The position numbers and the translations under genes were made by a program. A stretch of DNA of 64,000 nt from Neoluteolibacter marinus (lineage in GTDB: Bacteria > Verrucomicrobiota > Verrucomicrobiia > Verrucomicrobiales > Akkermansiaceae), in assembly GCF_014904755.1 (NCBI RefSeq), contig NZ_JACZFQ010000073.1, positions 1 to 64,000 of the forward strand, read 5' to 3'. Shown one piece after another: positions 9,184 to 17,854 of this stretch (the stretch's first letter is position 1; each line of letters begins with the position of its first letter). Below the pieces are notes generated by a model. That model was not told the origin of the DNA and did not search any database. It was given only the letters and a program-made list of their open reading frames with translations.

Positions 9184-9918
9184 ATGAACCGACCGAACCC
9201 CGGACCCATCGTCCCCAGCGGCGTGCTGCTGATGGACAAGTCGCCTGACATGACCTCGCACGACGTGGTCGCCATCGCCCGCCGTTCCCTCGGAACCAAG
9301 AAAATCGGGCATTGCGGCACGCTGGATCCGATGGCCACCGGGTTGCTCATGCTGGTGGTCGAGCGCGCCACCAAGATCCAGGACCTGCTCATGAGCGAGG
9401 ACAAGGAGTATCACGGCACCCTCACGCTCGGCAAAACGACCTCGACCCAGGACCGCCAGGGAGAGGTGCTCGAGGAAAAGGAAGTGCCGGCCTTCACCAC
9501 GGAACAACTCGACGAGGCCTTCGCCGCTTTCACCGGCGACTTCGAACAGATCCCGCCGATGGTGTCCGCGATCAAGAAGGACGGCGTGCCACTCTACAAG
9601 CTGGCCCGCAAGGGACAGGAGGTCGTCCGCGAACCGCGGCCGGTGAAGGTGCTCGACTACAAGATCACCCGCGTCGAGCTGCCCGAGATCGACTTCGTCG
9701 TGAACTGCTCGAAGGGCTTCTACGTCCGCACCTACGCCCACGACATCGGGGCGAAACTCGGCTGCGGGGCGCATCTCAGCAACCTCCGCCGCACCCGTTC
9801 CGGCCGTTTCACGCTCGACCGTGCGATCACTGTGGACCAGCTGAAGGAGATGCCCCGCGAGGAGCTCTGGAAGTCGTTGGTGAGTCTCGCCGAGATCTCG
9901 CTGATGCGCGGCGCCTGA
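9184..9918 (+). CDS. truB: tRNA pseudouridine-55 synthase
   Basis: A 244-residue enzyme that isomerises U55 in the T-loop of tRNAs. GTLDPMATG at residues 45-53 contains the catalytic Asp48. The LLMDKSPDMTSHDVV start, the EYHGTLTLGKTTSTQD segment and the GFYVRTYAHDIG segment are all typical of TruB. The protein is shorter than the 300-residue E. coli form and appears to lack the C-terminal PUA domain, which is common in several phyla. It is co-directional with nrnA (15 bp gap) and is followed by a strong hairpin terminator at 9946. Confidence 0.96.
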   Translation: MNRPNPGPIVPSGVLLMDKSPDMTSHDVVAIARRSLGTKKIGHCGTLDPMATGLLMLVVERATKIQDLLMSEDKEYHGTLTLGKTTSTQDRQGEVLEEKEVPAFTTEQLDEAFAAFTGDFEQIPPMVSAIKKDGVPLYKLARKGQEVVREPRPVKVLDYKITRVELPEIDFVVNCSKGFYVRTYAHDIGAKLGCGAHLSNLRRTRSGRFTLDRAITVDQLKEMPREELWKSLVSLAEISLMRGA

Positions 9919-9945
9919 GCCTGTCCGGTTCTGCCCGCTCCTGCG

Positions 9946-9974
9946 AAAGCCCGGCACCGGTTGCCGGGCTTTTT
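9946..9974. terminator. Bidirectional intrinsic terminator between truB and the ABC permease gene
   Basis: A perfect stem, AAAGCCCGGCA paired with TGCCGGGCTTT around a short loop, is followed by a T run on the plus strand and preceded by an A-rich start that gives Ts on the minus strand. It lies between two convergent genes and can serve both. Confidence 0.85.
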
Positions 9975-9986
9975 CGTGCCTGCCTT

Positions 9987-11006
9987 TCAGTAGTCGCGGC
10001 GGCAGAAAATCCACGCCGCAAGCGACAGGATCACGACCTCGAACAGCGCCGAGGTGCCGAAGACATAGGCCGCCGAGTGGCGGTTCTCGAGGCGCTTCAT
10101 GGCTGCCGCCTTTTTGGGGTCGGGCAGCTCGCCTTTCAGCAAGTCGTCCAAGGTCACGCCGGACAGCAGCGAATCCCGCTCCTTCATCCGGACCAGCCGC
10201 TTGAGATAGTTCGTCGCGTCCCGGGTCTTCGGGAGCGGCAGCACGGCCCTTTCGATGTTGCGGTGCATCGCGACCATCTCGGGGTCCTTTTCGCGGGATT
10301 CTCCCTCGGACCGGGTTCCGCTCCGGAAGTCCACGGTCACCCCGGCTTCCGGGTTGAAATGGCTGATTTCGTAGAGGCCTTCCTCGCCCCATTGAACGAG
10401 CAGCGCCGTGCCCCACATCATGAATGCCCCCAGCAGTGCGAACAAGGTCGAGCGGGTCCAGATCCCGATCCAGACGGCCATGCAGTAGAGCAGGCTGAAC
10501 ACGAAGGTGATCACCGGAACCGCCCAGAAGACGGTCAGGTTCCATTCCCCGACCCGCATGCCCAGCGCGACGAAAACGATCGTGGTGAAGACCGTCACCT
10601 GCAGCGCCACGAACATGAGACCACCGAAGTACTTCAACAGGAACAGACGCAGTCGTCCGACCGGTTTGGACAGCGCAATGCCGATCGAGCCCTCGGAGAT
10701 GAAATCGGGGAAGATGCTCGCCGTCGACAGCAGTGCCAGCACCACCGCGACCCAGGCCAGCCAGAGCTTCACGATCACGTCGGTGAAAATCATCACGTAA
10801 AACGCCGCGGCCTCCGGCTTGCCCTCCTGCAGGAGCGGGTTCTCCATCGTCTTCGCGCCGAAGAACAAGGTCATGCCCTTGGCGTTGAAACCGATCGAGG
10901 CATAGAACAGCGCCACCAGCACCGAGATCCCGAGGGCAAACCAGAAGAGCTTCCTTGCCTGCAGCAGCCGGAACGAGTCCCACAAGATCGCCAGGGCCGC
11001 CCTCAT
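9987..11006 (-). CDS. ABC transporter permease (ABC-2 type)
   Basis: A 339-residue membrane protein: a first helix near residues 22-42, a soluble section, a cluster of hydrophobic segments between about 65 and 220, a large charged extracytoplasmic or loop region around 225-305, and a final helix (VFGTSALFEVVILSLAAWIF) close to the C-terminus. This is the plan of ABC-2 exporters with an inserted loop. Its start overlaps the stop of the ATPase gene by 4 bp (ATGA), so the two are translationally coupled. The substrate is unknown; the family exports drugs, lipids or polysaccharides, or acts in cell-surface maintenance. Confidence 0.82.
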   Translation of the reverse strand: MRAALAILWDSFRLLQARKLFWFALGISVLVALFYASIGFNAKGMTLFFGAKTMENPLLQEGKPEAAAFYVMIFTDVIVKLWLAWVAVVLALLSTASIFPDFISEGSIGIALSKPVGRLRLFLLKYFGGLMFVALQVTVFTTIVFVALGMRVGEWNLTVFWAVPVITFVFSLLYCMAVWIGIWTRSTLFALLGAFMMWGTALLVQWGEEGLYEISHFNPEAGVTVDFRSGTRSEGESREKDPEMVAMHRNIERAVLPLPKTRDATNYLKRLVRMKERDSLLSGVTLDDLLKGELPDPKKAAAMKRLENRHSAAYVFGTSALFEVVILSLAAWIFCRRDY

Positions 11007-11932
11007 GGTTTGCCTCCTTCCTGCCGGGCACTGCTCACTGCGGAAAGGAACAGCTCTTCTAGCGACTGCCGGACCTCCTTCAACTCCCGGATCACCACGC
11101 CGGCCGCGCGCAGGGCATCGATCACGCCCTGGACCTCACCGGCATCCGCCGCGGGGACGGTGATCCGGTCGCCGGCCACCTCCAGGCCGGCGGTTTCGAG
11201 CTTGCCGCGGATCTCCGGCGGAACCGGGCCGAGGCTGCGGATTTCGAACATTCGCGACCCGGCCGTTAGATCCCGGACCTTGCCGGACCGGATCACCTTG
11301 CCGCGGGAAAGGATCGCCACCTCGTCCGCCACCTGTTCGACCTCGCCGAGGAGGTGGCTGTTGACGAAGACCGTCCGGCCTTGTTCCCGCATGGCCTCGA
11401 TCAGCTTGCGGATCTCGATGCGGCCTTCGGGGTCGACGCCGTCGGTCGGCTCGTCGAGGAACACGATTTCCGGTTCGTTGACCAAGGCCTGGGCCAGTCC
11501 GATCCGCTGCTTCATGCCCTTGGAGTAGGTGCCGACCTTCTTGTCACCCCAGTCGCCCATTCCCACGGTGCCGACCAGTGCTTCCGCCCGCTCCTTCGCG
11601 ATCCGGCCGGGAACTCCCGCGAGTCCGGCGGAATAGCGGATCACCTCCCGGCCGGTAAGATAATCCGGAAAGCGGGCGTGCTCCGGCAGGTAGCCGACCC
11701 TCGCCAACGTCTTGCGGTCGCCGATACTCTTGTCCAGGAGGCTGCCGCGGCACTCGGTCGGCCGGATGATGGTCAACAGCGACTTCACCAGCGTGCTCTT
11801 GCCCGCGCCGTTCGGGCCTAACAGCCCGAACACGGTGCCCCTCGGCACGCTCAATGCCACCCCGTCGAGCGCCACGAACTTGCCGTAGCGCTTCTTCAGG
11901 AACTCGATCTCCACCGCCGGCCGCTCCCTCAT
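11003..11932 (-). CDS. ABC transporter ATP-binding protein
   Basis: A 309-residue ATPase partner of the permease downstream. Walker A is GPNGAGKST (residues 39-47), the signature is YSKGMKQR (136-143), Walker B is IVFLDEPTDGVDPEG (156-170), and NSHLL with its His follows as the switch. The YSKGM variant and the roughly 90-residue C-terminal extension that follows the core are typical of ABC-2 exporters of the drug/Na+/polysaccharide group. The 4-bp overlap with the permease gene makes a two-gene operon. Upstream is a divergent small membrane protein gene about 95 bp away. Confidence 0.92.
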   Translation of the reverse strand: MRERPAVEIEFLKKRYGKFVALDGVALSVPRGTVFGLLGPNGAGKSTLVKSLLTIIRPTECRGSLLDKSIGDRKTLARVGYLPEHARFPDYLTGREVIRYSAGLAGVPGRIAKERAEALVGTVGMGDWGDKKVGTYSKGMKQRIGLAQALVNEPEIVFLDEPTDGVDPEGRIEIRKLIEAMREQGRTVFVNSHLLGEVEQVADEVAILSRGKVIRSGKVRDLTAGSRMFEIRSLGPVPPEIRGKLETAGLEVAGDRITVPAADAGEVQGVIDALRAAGVVIRELKEVRQSLEELFLSAVSSARQEGGKP

Positions 11933-12026
11933 CTGCCTGACACTTCACCCGCCGCTCCCGGACTTGCCAAGGAGATTGCAGAAACGGCCGGGCAGGCCGA
12001 CGGGAGTGCTTGCCGGTGCCTTCGCG

Positions 12027-12584
12027 ATGCTCCACCCTTCAGAGGTGGAGTATTATTCCGATCCATTGTTACCCGTGGCCGATGACGATGGGTCGGAGTC
12101 CGCGGACCCCTTGGAGGTACGCCGGGAGCATCTCGAACACGAGACGGCCGTCCGGGCCTTGGGGTGGTTGTTGTGCACGGGCGGCATTCTCATCTTCGCG
12201 TTGACGGTGATCATCGGGTTGGAGGGCGTGATCTTGCATTCCTCTCCGGGCGCCACGTTCAAGTTGCTCATTGGCTTTGCCGGGGCGTCGTTGCCCTACG
12301 TGACTGGCGTGGGATTGAGGCGCTTGGAGTCCTGGGCGCTTCCCTCCGCGATACTTTTCCTTTTCGTCGGCATGCTGTTGGTGCCGATCGGCACGCTGCT
12401 CGGCGGATACGGGATCGGTGTCCTGTGTTGTCCCCGAGGCCACCGGATCCTTTCCGGCGAATACCGGGAGATCGTCGCGCGGACCCCCGGGGTGAAGTGG
12501 CGGGTCGGTACCACCTTGAAGCGGGTGCTGGTGATCGCGCTATTGCTCGAGGCCGCCATGATCGCTTGGCTTTCCCGGCAATGA
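12027..12584 (+). CDS. Uncharacterised small membrane protein
   Basis: A 185-residue protein not recognised as a known family. The first 50 residues are polar and acidic (a run of DDD near residue 20), then come three or four hydrophobic segments (about residues 50-70, 78-95 and 105-135, with a final helix at about 165-182). Between the last two is a soluble stretch containing CCPRGHRILSGEYREIV. The final residues are a helix plus Arg-Gln. The start at 12027 gives a sensible cytoplasmic N-terminus; a longer form from 11964 is possible but less likely. The gene is divergent from the ABC operon. No function is proposed. Confidence 0.6.
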   Translation: MLHPSEVEYYSDPLLPVADDDGSESADPLEVRREHLEHETAVRALGWLLCTGGILIFALTVIIGLEGVILHSSPGATFKLLIGFAGASLPYVTGVGLRRLESWALPSAILFLFVGMLLVPIGTLLGGYGIGVLCCPRGHRILSGEYREIVARTPGVKWRVGTTLKRVLVIALLLEAAMIAWLSRQ

Positions 12585-12625
12585 GGACCGGGCAGGGGGG
12601 TGCCGCGAATCCGGGAACGCGGGTG

Positions 12626-13147
12626 TCAAACGTCCGGCCACTCCCTGACGTAGCGGATCTGGGCAGCCTGCTGGGGCGAGTGGGGGTAGCGGGCAAGCTT
12701 GGCCGGAGGCATGTGGGATGCGTAGAGACGTTGCACTTCGGCGAGGGCCGGGCCTCCGTCCATTCCGCTTTCGCGCAACCAGCATCCGATGACCGTGCCA
12801 GTGCGGCCGATGCCGCCCCAGCAGTGGACGTAACAGGCACGATCCTTGGCGATTTCGGAGCGGATCCGGTCGAGGGCCCGCTGCATCACCGAGGGCTCCG
12901 TGGGGATTTTCATGTCCTGGATCTGGAAGGAGTAGCGCTTGAGACCAAGGGAACCGGCGTCGTCGATCCCGGTAAAGAGCGGTTCGTAGGGAGCGAGGTC
13001 GTCGATTTCGTGGGTCAGGTCGATGAAGGTCCGGACGTCCTTGTCGACCAGTTGTTGCAGGCGGACGAGGGCGACTTCGGGTTGGGCGTGACCGGGATAC
13101 TCGCCGGCAAGCAGTCCCGGTTGGACCGGGTAGTGGTGGACCTTCAT
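12626..13147 (-). CDS. Protein tyrosine/dual-specificity phosphatase-like protein
   Basis: A 173-residue cytoplasmic phosphatase. HCWGGIGRTG contains the CX5R catalytic loop, with nucleophile Cys109 and Arg115, followed by the conserved Thr. IQDMKIP supplies a probable general acid, Asp78. This is the compact fold of bacterial and plant-like dual-specificity phosphatases. It would dephosphorylate tyrosine or Ser/Thr residues, or possibly a phosphoinositide or nucleotide. A longer start at 13189 exists, but its first 14 residues look unstructured. The gene runs away from the tmRNA gene, with the starts about 90 bp apart. Given the several Ser/Thr kinases in this window, a role in phosphosignalling is attractive, but it is inference. 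Confidence 0.8.
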   Translation of the reverse strand: MKVHHYPVQPGLLAGEYPGHAQPEVALVRLQQLVDKDVRTFIDLTHEIDDLAPYEPLFTGIDDAGSLGLKRYSFQIQDMKIPTEPSVMQRALDRIRSEIAKDRACYVHCWGGIGRTGTVIGCWLRESGMDGGPALAEVQRLYASHMPPAKLARYPHSPQQAAQIRYVREWPDV

Positions 13148-13234
13148 GGCCGGCACCATGGCGGTGGAAAAGCAGGATGGAAATTCCATTTGCTCAGGCG
13201 GGTCATCGCGGTCATGTTCCGGCCGTCAGCAATT

Positions 13235-13592
13235 GGGGGCGTTCTGGTTTCGACGGGATGTTCAAAATGCTGGTTGCACGTGGAGGTTGATCGGCTGGCC
13301 TCCTAAAAAGCCGCTCAAAACAAATAAATGCAGACTCTAACGAGCTCGCACTTGCTGCTTAATTGACAGCATCGTCAGAACCCCGACGTCCGCTAGGGGG
13401 GAAGGCGCAAACTTAGCGGACTGGCCGAGGCGCCGGGGAACCGGGCACCTTGGCGAGACTCAACAGGATCCTAGGAAGGTTACCGCCGCCGGTGAGCACA
13501 GGCCTTCCGAAACACCAGATCGCCGGCTAAACGTGTAGATACCCGCGTGGATGACGTTCCGGACAGGGGTTCGACTCCCCTCGCCTCCACCA
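13235..13592 (+). ncRNA. ssrA: tmRNA (transfer-messenger RNA)
   Basis: Rescues stalled ribosomes and tags the unfinished protein. The 5' end GGGGGCGTTCTGGTTTCGAC and the 3' end GGGTTCGACTCCCCTCGCC, then TCCACCA, pair into a tRNA-like acceptor stem; the closing pair is G13235 with C13588, and A13589 is the discriminator before CCA. The tag reading frame runs from GCA at 13330 to TAA at 13360-13362 and encodes ADSNELALAA, a 10-residue tag with the usual ALAA end. The 358-base length is normal. A possible promoter (TTGCTC at 13190 and CATGTT at 13213, 17 bp apart) is weak. Confidence 0.97.
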
Positions 13593-13595
13593 AAT

Positions 13596-13633
13596 GGCCC
13601 CCGGCAGAAGCTGCCGGGGGCCTCCTGTTTTCC
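13596..13633 (+). terminator. Intrinsic terminator of ssrA
   Basis: A 12-bp perfect hairpin, GGCCCCCGGCAG against CTGCCGGGGGCC with an AAG loop, starts 4 bases after the tmRNA 3' end and is followed by TCCTGTTTTCC. It marks the end of the tmRNA primary transcript. Confidence 0.88.
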
Positions 13634-13818
13634 GGGATCTCCCATCTCTGAACCGAGATCGCTTTCTCATCGGTGCGGGGCAGTTCGCCGTGATTCTGAC
13701 TTTCGCGGAATTAGAAGAGGCCGCGTCAACAGTCCGATGCAGTCGAGATGACACGCCCGGGGCCGGGCCCGCCTGGTGCTGGGGAGGTTCCAGGCCGACC
13801 ACCGGACCCGGGCGAAAC

Positions 13819-16800
13819 TTACTTCTGCTTCCGGTTGGTGCTGCCCTTCGGAACCACCACGCATACGCTGGCATGCGTGGCGTTCCCCGATCCGTCGGCA
13901 ACCACACATCGGATCGTGTACTTGCGGCCGTCCCCGCTGCCGATGCGCTCGCTGCGCAGCGGAATCTCGCCTTCCCAGAATCCGGTTTCGGCATCGTAGC
14001 CCATGGTCACGGGCACCGGAGCACCATGGCCGTCCTGGCCGTCGATGTCGCCGGTGAAATTGCCGTCACCGGTCGAGTCGTCGGCTTCGTCACTCGTGGC
14101 GGTGCAGCTGACAAGCAGGTCCCCCGGGGTCGAGCACTCGTCGGAAATGACGAGGCGCACCAACACCGGAACCATTTCGTGATTCGGCGGCCACAGCATG
14201 TCGTGGCTCGCATCGGTGATCTGGATGACGGGCGACTCGGTATCGACGATCAACACCACGACGTTGGCGGAATCCATCGCACCGCATCCGTCGGTGACGG
14301 TCAGGGTGACGCGCGTCGATCCCAGGGGGAAACGGGCGGAAGGCGCGGGGCTGGTGGGGTCGTCGAAGTCGATGCTGTCCGCCACCCACAGGAACTGCAG
14401 GTCGTCGCCTTCGGGGTCGCCCGACGCGGTGCCGTCGAGCCGGACCACCGTGCCCTCGTGTGAATCACATTCGAGGGAAACGTCGGCACCCGCGTCGGCG
14501 AGGGGAGGGGCGTTGGTGACGGTGACCGTCTGGGTGGCGGTGCCGGCGTTTCCAGCGGCATCGAGGGCGGTCCACACGACCACGGTGGTGCCGACCGGGA
14601 AGCGCCCAGGGGCGTTGTGGGTCACCGAGACAACGCCGCAGTTATCGCTGACGGAGGACGGGAGGCCGAGGGCGATGCCGGCGGCTTCGCAGACATTCGC
14701 GTCGTGCGGGACCGTGACGTCGGCGGGCCCGATGATCACCGGAGCCTCGTCATCGACCACGGTCACGAGCTGGGTACAGGTCGCGGTGTTGCCGCCGATG
14801 TCGGTGACGGTCCAAGTCACCACGGTGGCGCCCAGTGGGAACACCGCGGGGGCGTCGTTGGCAATGGAAACGACCTCGCAGTTGTCGGAGACCGTGGGCA
14901 GGGCGAGCACGACTCCGGACGCCTCGCAGGTGCCATCGTCGGTGCCCACCGTCACGTCCGCGCTGGCCACGGCCACCGGGGCGATGGTGTCGACCACCGT
15001 CACCTTGGTTTCGGTGCGGGTCTCCTCGATGCCGTCGTGAAGGATCAGCTCGACCGTGCTCTCACCGAATTCGAAGTGTTTCGTCAGCGTGACCGGGGTG
15101 CCTGCCACCACGCTTTCCTCGGTGGCCACGGACTCGCCGTTGACAAGCCAGGTCACGGCGAGCGGGTCGGCATCCGCGTCGGCAGTGCCGGCCGCCAGGG
15201 TCACCATGGTTTCCACCGTGCCGTCCGCGTGATCGTGACACTCCACGGTCACGGGGTCCGGCACGTCCGCCACGGGCGCGTGGTTGATCACGGTGACGTT
15301 CTGGGTGCAGACCAGCGTGTTGCCAGCGGCATCCCGGGCGGTCCAGATGACTTCGTTCTCGCCGAGCTCGTAGTTGGCGGGTTCCAGCGCTTCCACCGTG
15401 ACGGTGGCACCGGTGGGATCGGTGTTGTCCGCCACACCGGTGGGCGTGCCGATGACGACACCGGTTGCCCGGGTCGAGCCGGGATCGTGGGCGACCACCA
15501 GGTCGGGCGGGCAAGTCATGGTGGGCGCTTCGCGGTCGACCACGGTCACGAGCTGTTCGCAGGTCGAGACGTTGCCGCCGATGTCGGTGACCGTCCAGGT
15601 GACGATCGTTTCACCGAGGGGAAATGCGGCCGGTGCGTCGTTGGTCACGGAGGCAACCTCGCAGTTTTCGGAAATCTCCGGGGCCACCAGGGTCACGCCG
15701 GTAGCAACGCTTTGGCCGGGATCGGTATTCACCTCCACGGGGGGCTGGCAGACCAGCACGGCGGCGATCGTATCGACCACGGTGACGATCGTGCTGCAGC
15801 TTTCGGTCACCGTGCCGTCGTCCACGCTGACTTCCACCGTGCTCTCGCCGTAGGGGTAGCTGTAGGAAAAGTGAACGTGGGTGCCGCTGGCGACATCCGT
15901 GGTGGTCTGCCGCACGACACCGTCCACCTTCCACACGACGGTGAGTAGGTCGCCATCGGCATCCTCGACCGTGGTCGCAAGCTCGGCCAGCACGCCGGGT
16001 CCGCCGTCATCGGTCGTCTGGCAGGAGCACTCGAACTCATGCTCCGGTGCCGGGCAGGTGAGGGTGGGCGCCGAGTTGCCGGCTCCGATGCGGGCGATCC
16101 AGGGTTCCTGATAGGCGCGGCCATCGATCCAGTGGATGCCCTGTCCCGCCACGATTGTGCCATCGGCAGAAAGGGAGAGGGCATCGCGAAGTTCCCAATC
16201 GGACAGATCGACTCCGAAGTCGCTGGTGAGGATTTCTTCGATGTTCCGCATGCCGCCGGCTTCGGTCCACGCGAATGCCTTCTGTCCGATGACGCTCGTC
16301 CCGGAGTAGAGATTGGACAAGCCGACGACCACTCCGCCATCCGCGGAGATGCCGCGTGCGATGGAATTGCGGAAGCCATCTGATCCAGTGGAAAGCGCGC
16401 CGAGGCTCTGCAAGCCGCCGGTTTCGGTCCAGCGGAAGACTTCGCGGCCCTGATAGGTCGATCCCGAATAGAGGTTGGAATATCCGGTAACGGTGCTGCC
16501 ATCCGCGGAGATGCCACTGGCGATGGCATAGCGGAAGCCATCTGATCTAGTGGAAAGCGCGCCGAGGCTCTGCATGCCGCCGGTTTCGGTCCAGCGGAAG
16601 GCTTCGGTGCCCTTCCCGACCGATCCCGAATAGATCTCGGAATAGCCAGCCACGGTGCTTCCATCCGCGGAGAGGCCGATGGTGTAGGCATAGCGGTATC
16701 CATCCGATCGGGTGGAGAGTGCACCGAGGCTCTGCATGCCGCTGGTTTCGGTCCAGCGGAAGGCCTCGCGGCCCACAGCGGCCAAACCGGAGAAGATAAC

Positions 16801-17490
16801 GGAATCTCCGGCCACAATTAATCCATCCGCGGAGATGCCCCTGGTATGGGAATCACGATATCCATCCGAGCGGGTAGAAAGTGCGCCGAGGCTCTGCATG
16901 CCGCCGGTTTCGGTCCAGCGGAAGGCTTCGGTTCCCTGGTAGGTCAATCCCGAATAGGCGTAGGAAGATCCGGCGACGGCGCTTCCATCCGCGGAGATGC
17001 CACTGGTGACGGCAAAGCGGAAGCCGGCCGAGCCGGTGGAGAGAGAGCCGAGGCTCTGCAAGCCGCCGGTTTCAGTCCAGCGGAACGCTTCGTAACCTTG
17101 ATAGGTCGATCCCGAAAAAATCTGGGAATCTCCGGCCACGTTGCTTCCATCCGCGGAAATGCCTCTGGTGATGGCATAGCCGTAGCCATTCGAGTCAGTG
17201 GAGAGAGCGCCGAGGCTCTGCATGCCGCCGGTTTCGGTCCAGCGGAAGGCTTCGTAGCCCAGATAGGTCGATCCCGAATAGACCTGGGAATATCCGGCCA
17301 CGGCGCTCCCATCCGCGGAGAGGCCGCTGACCTGGGCATAGCGGGCACCACTCGAGTGGGTAGAAAGATGCCCCAGCCCTTCGAAAGCCGGGGGGGCGGC
17401 ACTGGCTGCGGTGGCCGTGGAAAGGACGGCCAGAGCGATGATCCGGGCGCGCGAGCCCGGCGAGGGGGAGGGGATGTCGGGGAGGGTCAT
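13819..17490 (-). CDS. Secreted HAF-repeat and HYR-domain protein
   Basis: A 1223-residue exported protein. After a signal peptide (cleavage about residue 32) come seven near-identical 54-residue HAF-type repeats (GISADGSxVAGYS, then EAFRWTETGG) and one diverged copy, covering residues 36 to about 475. The rest is a tandem array of HYR/Ig-like modules, each about 85 residues, recognisable by NCEVxSVTNDAP, FPLGxTxVTWT and TVVD. The last module ends in a short basic tail, NRKQK. Such proteins are thought to be extracellular adhesins or surface-layer proteins. There is no PEP-CTERM or membrane anchor. Nothing points to enzymatic activity. It lies downstream of the LuxR gene on the same strand. 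Confidence 0.82.
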   Translation of the reverse strand: MTLPDIPSPSPGSRARIIALAVLSTATAASAAPPAFEGLGHLSTHSSGARYAQVSGLSADGSAVAGYSQVYSGSTYLGYEAFRWTETGGMQSLGALSTDSNGYGYAITRGISADGSNVAGDSQIFSGSTYQGYEAFRWTETGGLQSLGSLSTGSAGFRFAVTSGISADGSAVAGSSYAYSGLTYQGTEAFRWTETGGMQSLGALSTRSDGYRDSHTRGISADGLIVAGDSVIFSGLAAVGREAFRWTETSGMQSLGALSTRSDGYRYAYTIGLSADGSTVAGYSEIYSGSVGKGTEAFRWTETGGMQSLGALSTRSDGFRYAIASGISADGSTVTGYSNLYSGSTYQGREVFRWTETGGLQSLGALSTGSDGFRNSIARGISADGGVVVGLSNLYSGTSVIGQKAFAWTEAGGMRNIEEILTSDFGVDLSDWELRDALSLSADGTIVAGQGIHWIDGRAYQEPWIARIGAGNSAPTLTCPAPEHEFECSCQTTDDGGPGVLAELATTVEDADGDLLTVVWKVDGVVRQTTTDVASGTHVHFSYSYPYGESTVEVSVDDGTVTESCSTIVTVVDTIAAVLVCQPPVEVNTDPGQSVATGVTLVAPEISENCEVASVTNDAPAAFPLGETIVTWTVTDIGGNVSTCEQLVTVVDREAPTMTCPPDLVVAHDPGSTRATGVVIGTPTGVADNTDPTGATVTVEALEPANYELGENEVIWTARDAAGNTLVCTQNVTVINHAPVADVPDPVTVECHDHADGTVETMVTLAAGTADADADPLAVTWLVNGESVATEESVVAGTPVTLTKHFEFGESTVELILHDGIEETRTETKVTVVDTIAPVAVASADVTVGTDDGTCEASGVVLALPTVSDNCEVVSIANDAPAVFPLGATVVTWTVTDIGGNTATCTQLVTVVDDEAPVIIGPADVTVPHDANVCEAAGIALGLPSSVSDNCGVVSVTHNAPGRFPVGTTVVVWTALDAAGNAGTATQTVTVTNAPPLADAGADVSLECDSHEGTVVRLDGTASGDPEGDDLQFLWVADSIDFDDPTSPAPSARFPLGSTRVTLTVTDGCGAMDSANVVVLIVDTESPVIQITDASHDMLWPPNHEMVPVLVRLVISDECSTPGDLLVSCTATSDEADDSTGDGNFTGDIDGQDGHGAPVPVTMGYDAETGFWEGEIPLRSERIGSGDGRKYTIRCVVADGSGNATHASVCVVVPKGSTNRKQK
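16252..17385 (-). repeat. Seven tandem 162-bp repeats coding HAF-type motifs
   Basis: Seven consecutive 162-bp units (54 codons each) inside the 13819-17490 gene. Each carries the near-identical pieces TTCCATCCGCGGAGA and GGTTTCGGTCCAGCGGAAG on the plus strand. The middle units are the most alike, the first is the most diverged, and an eighth degenerate copy follows downstream in the gene. Such identity suggests recent expansion or gene conversion. Confidence 0.9.
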
Positions 17491-17854
17491 GGCTGATGGG
17501 GGTGGGGGCTGTTGGGGAGGGGCGAGTCGTGTTTCTGTTTGTCCTGGTGATCTGTTAGGTGGGCGGACTCCAGGGGCGTCTCATGAAAGTGAGGTGATTG
17601 ATGAAGAGTGCGGTGGAGCTAAACTTGTCCAAACAAGAGGGAGGTATCTTTCGCTCCGTGCATCGGATGGTGCCTTGCGATGGGGAGGCTTGGGCCGAGC
17701 GACGCTCGTCGGCGAAAGGCAGAGGGTCGCGTTGCCCCATGGGCTTGCTGGAATTCCGGGGGGCACGCGTGGCAATATGGCGGATGGCCCGCATTACGAA
17801 TACCCCCCTGTTTAGGGGTCAGCTTCCGTGTTTCGATGGACCGGGTGAGCGGTC
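17491..17854. other. 364-bp non-coding gap between HAF-repeat and LuxR genes
   Basis: No convincing gene is seen. Short open frames on both strands lack coding character. The stretch must hold the promoter of the HAF-repeat gene (reading leftward) and the end of the luxR transcript. It contains one palindrome at 17802-17819, described separately. Confidence 0.6.
17802..17819. promoter_or_regulatory. Palindrome ACCCCCCTGTTTAGGGGT, possible operator or weak terminator
   Basis: ACCCC and GGGGT arms flank an 8-bp centre. It lies 36 bp downstream of the LuxR-type gene and about 310 bp upstream of the HAF-repeat gene start. It could be a site for the neighbouring LuxR-type regulator or a transcript-end hairpin. 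This is an inference from symmetry and position only. Confidence 0.3.

Noticed and set aside
9312..11528. 738-codon open frame on the plus strand over truB and the ABC operon
   Set aside because: It spans several genuine genes in two orientations and its protein is low-complexity; it is a high-GC shadow.
13561..13592. Stand-alone tRNA suggested by GGTTCGACTCC and CCA
   Set aside because: It is the 3' half of the tmRNA; the 5' half of the acceptor stem is 300 bp upstream.
16252..17385. CRISPR array suggested by regular repeats
   Set aside because: The 162-bp period is coding, in frame, and repeat length and spacing do not fit CRISPR.
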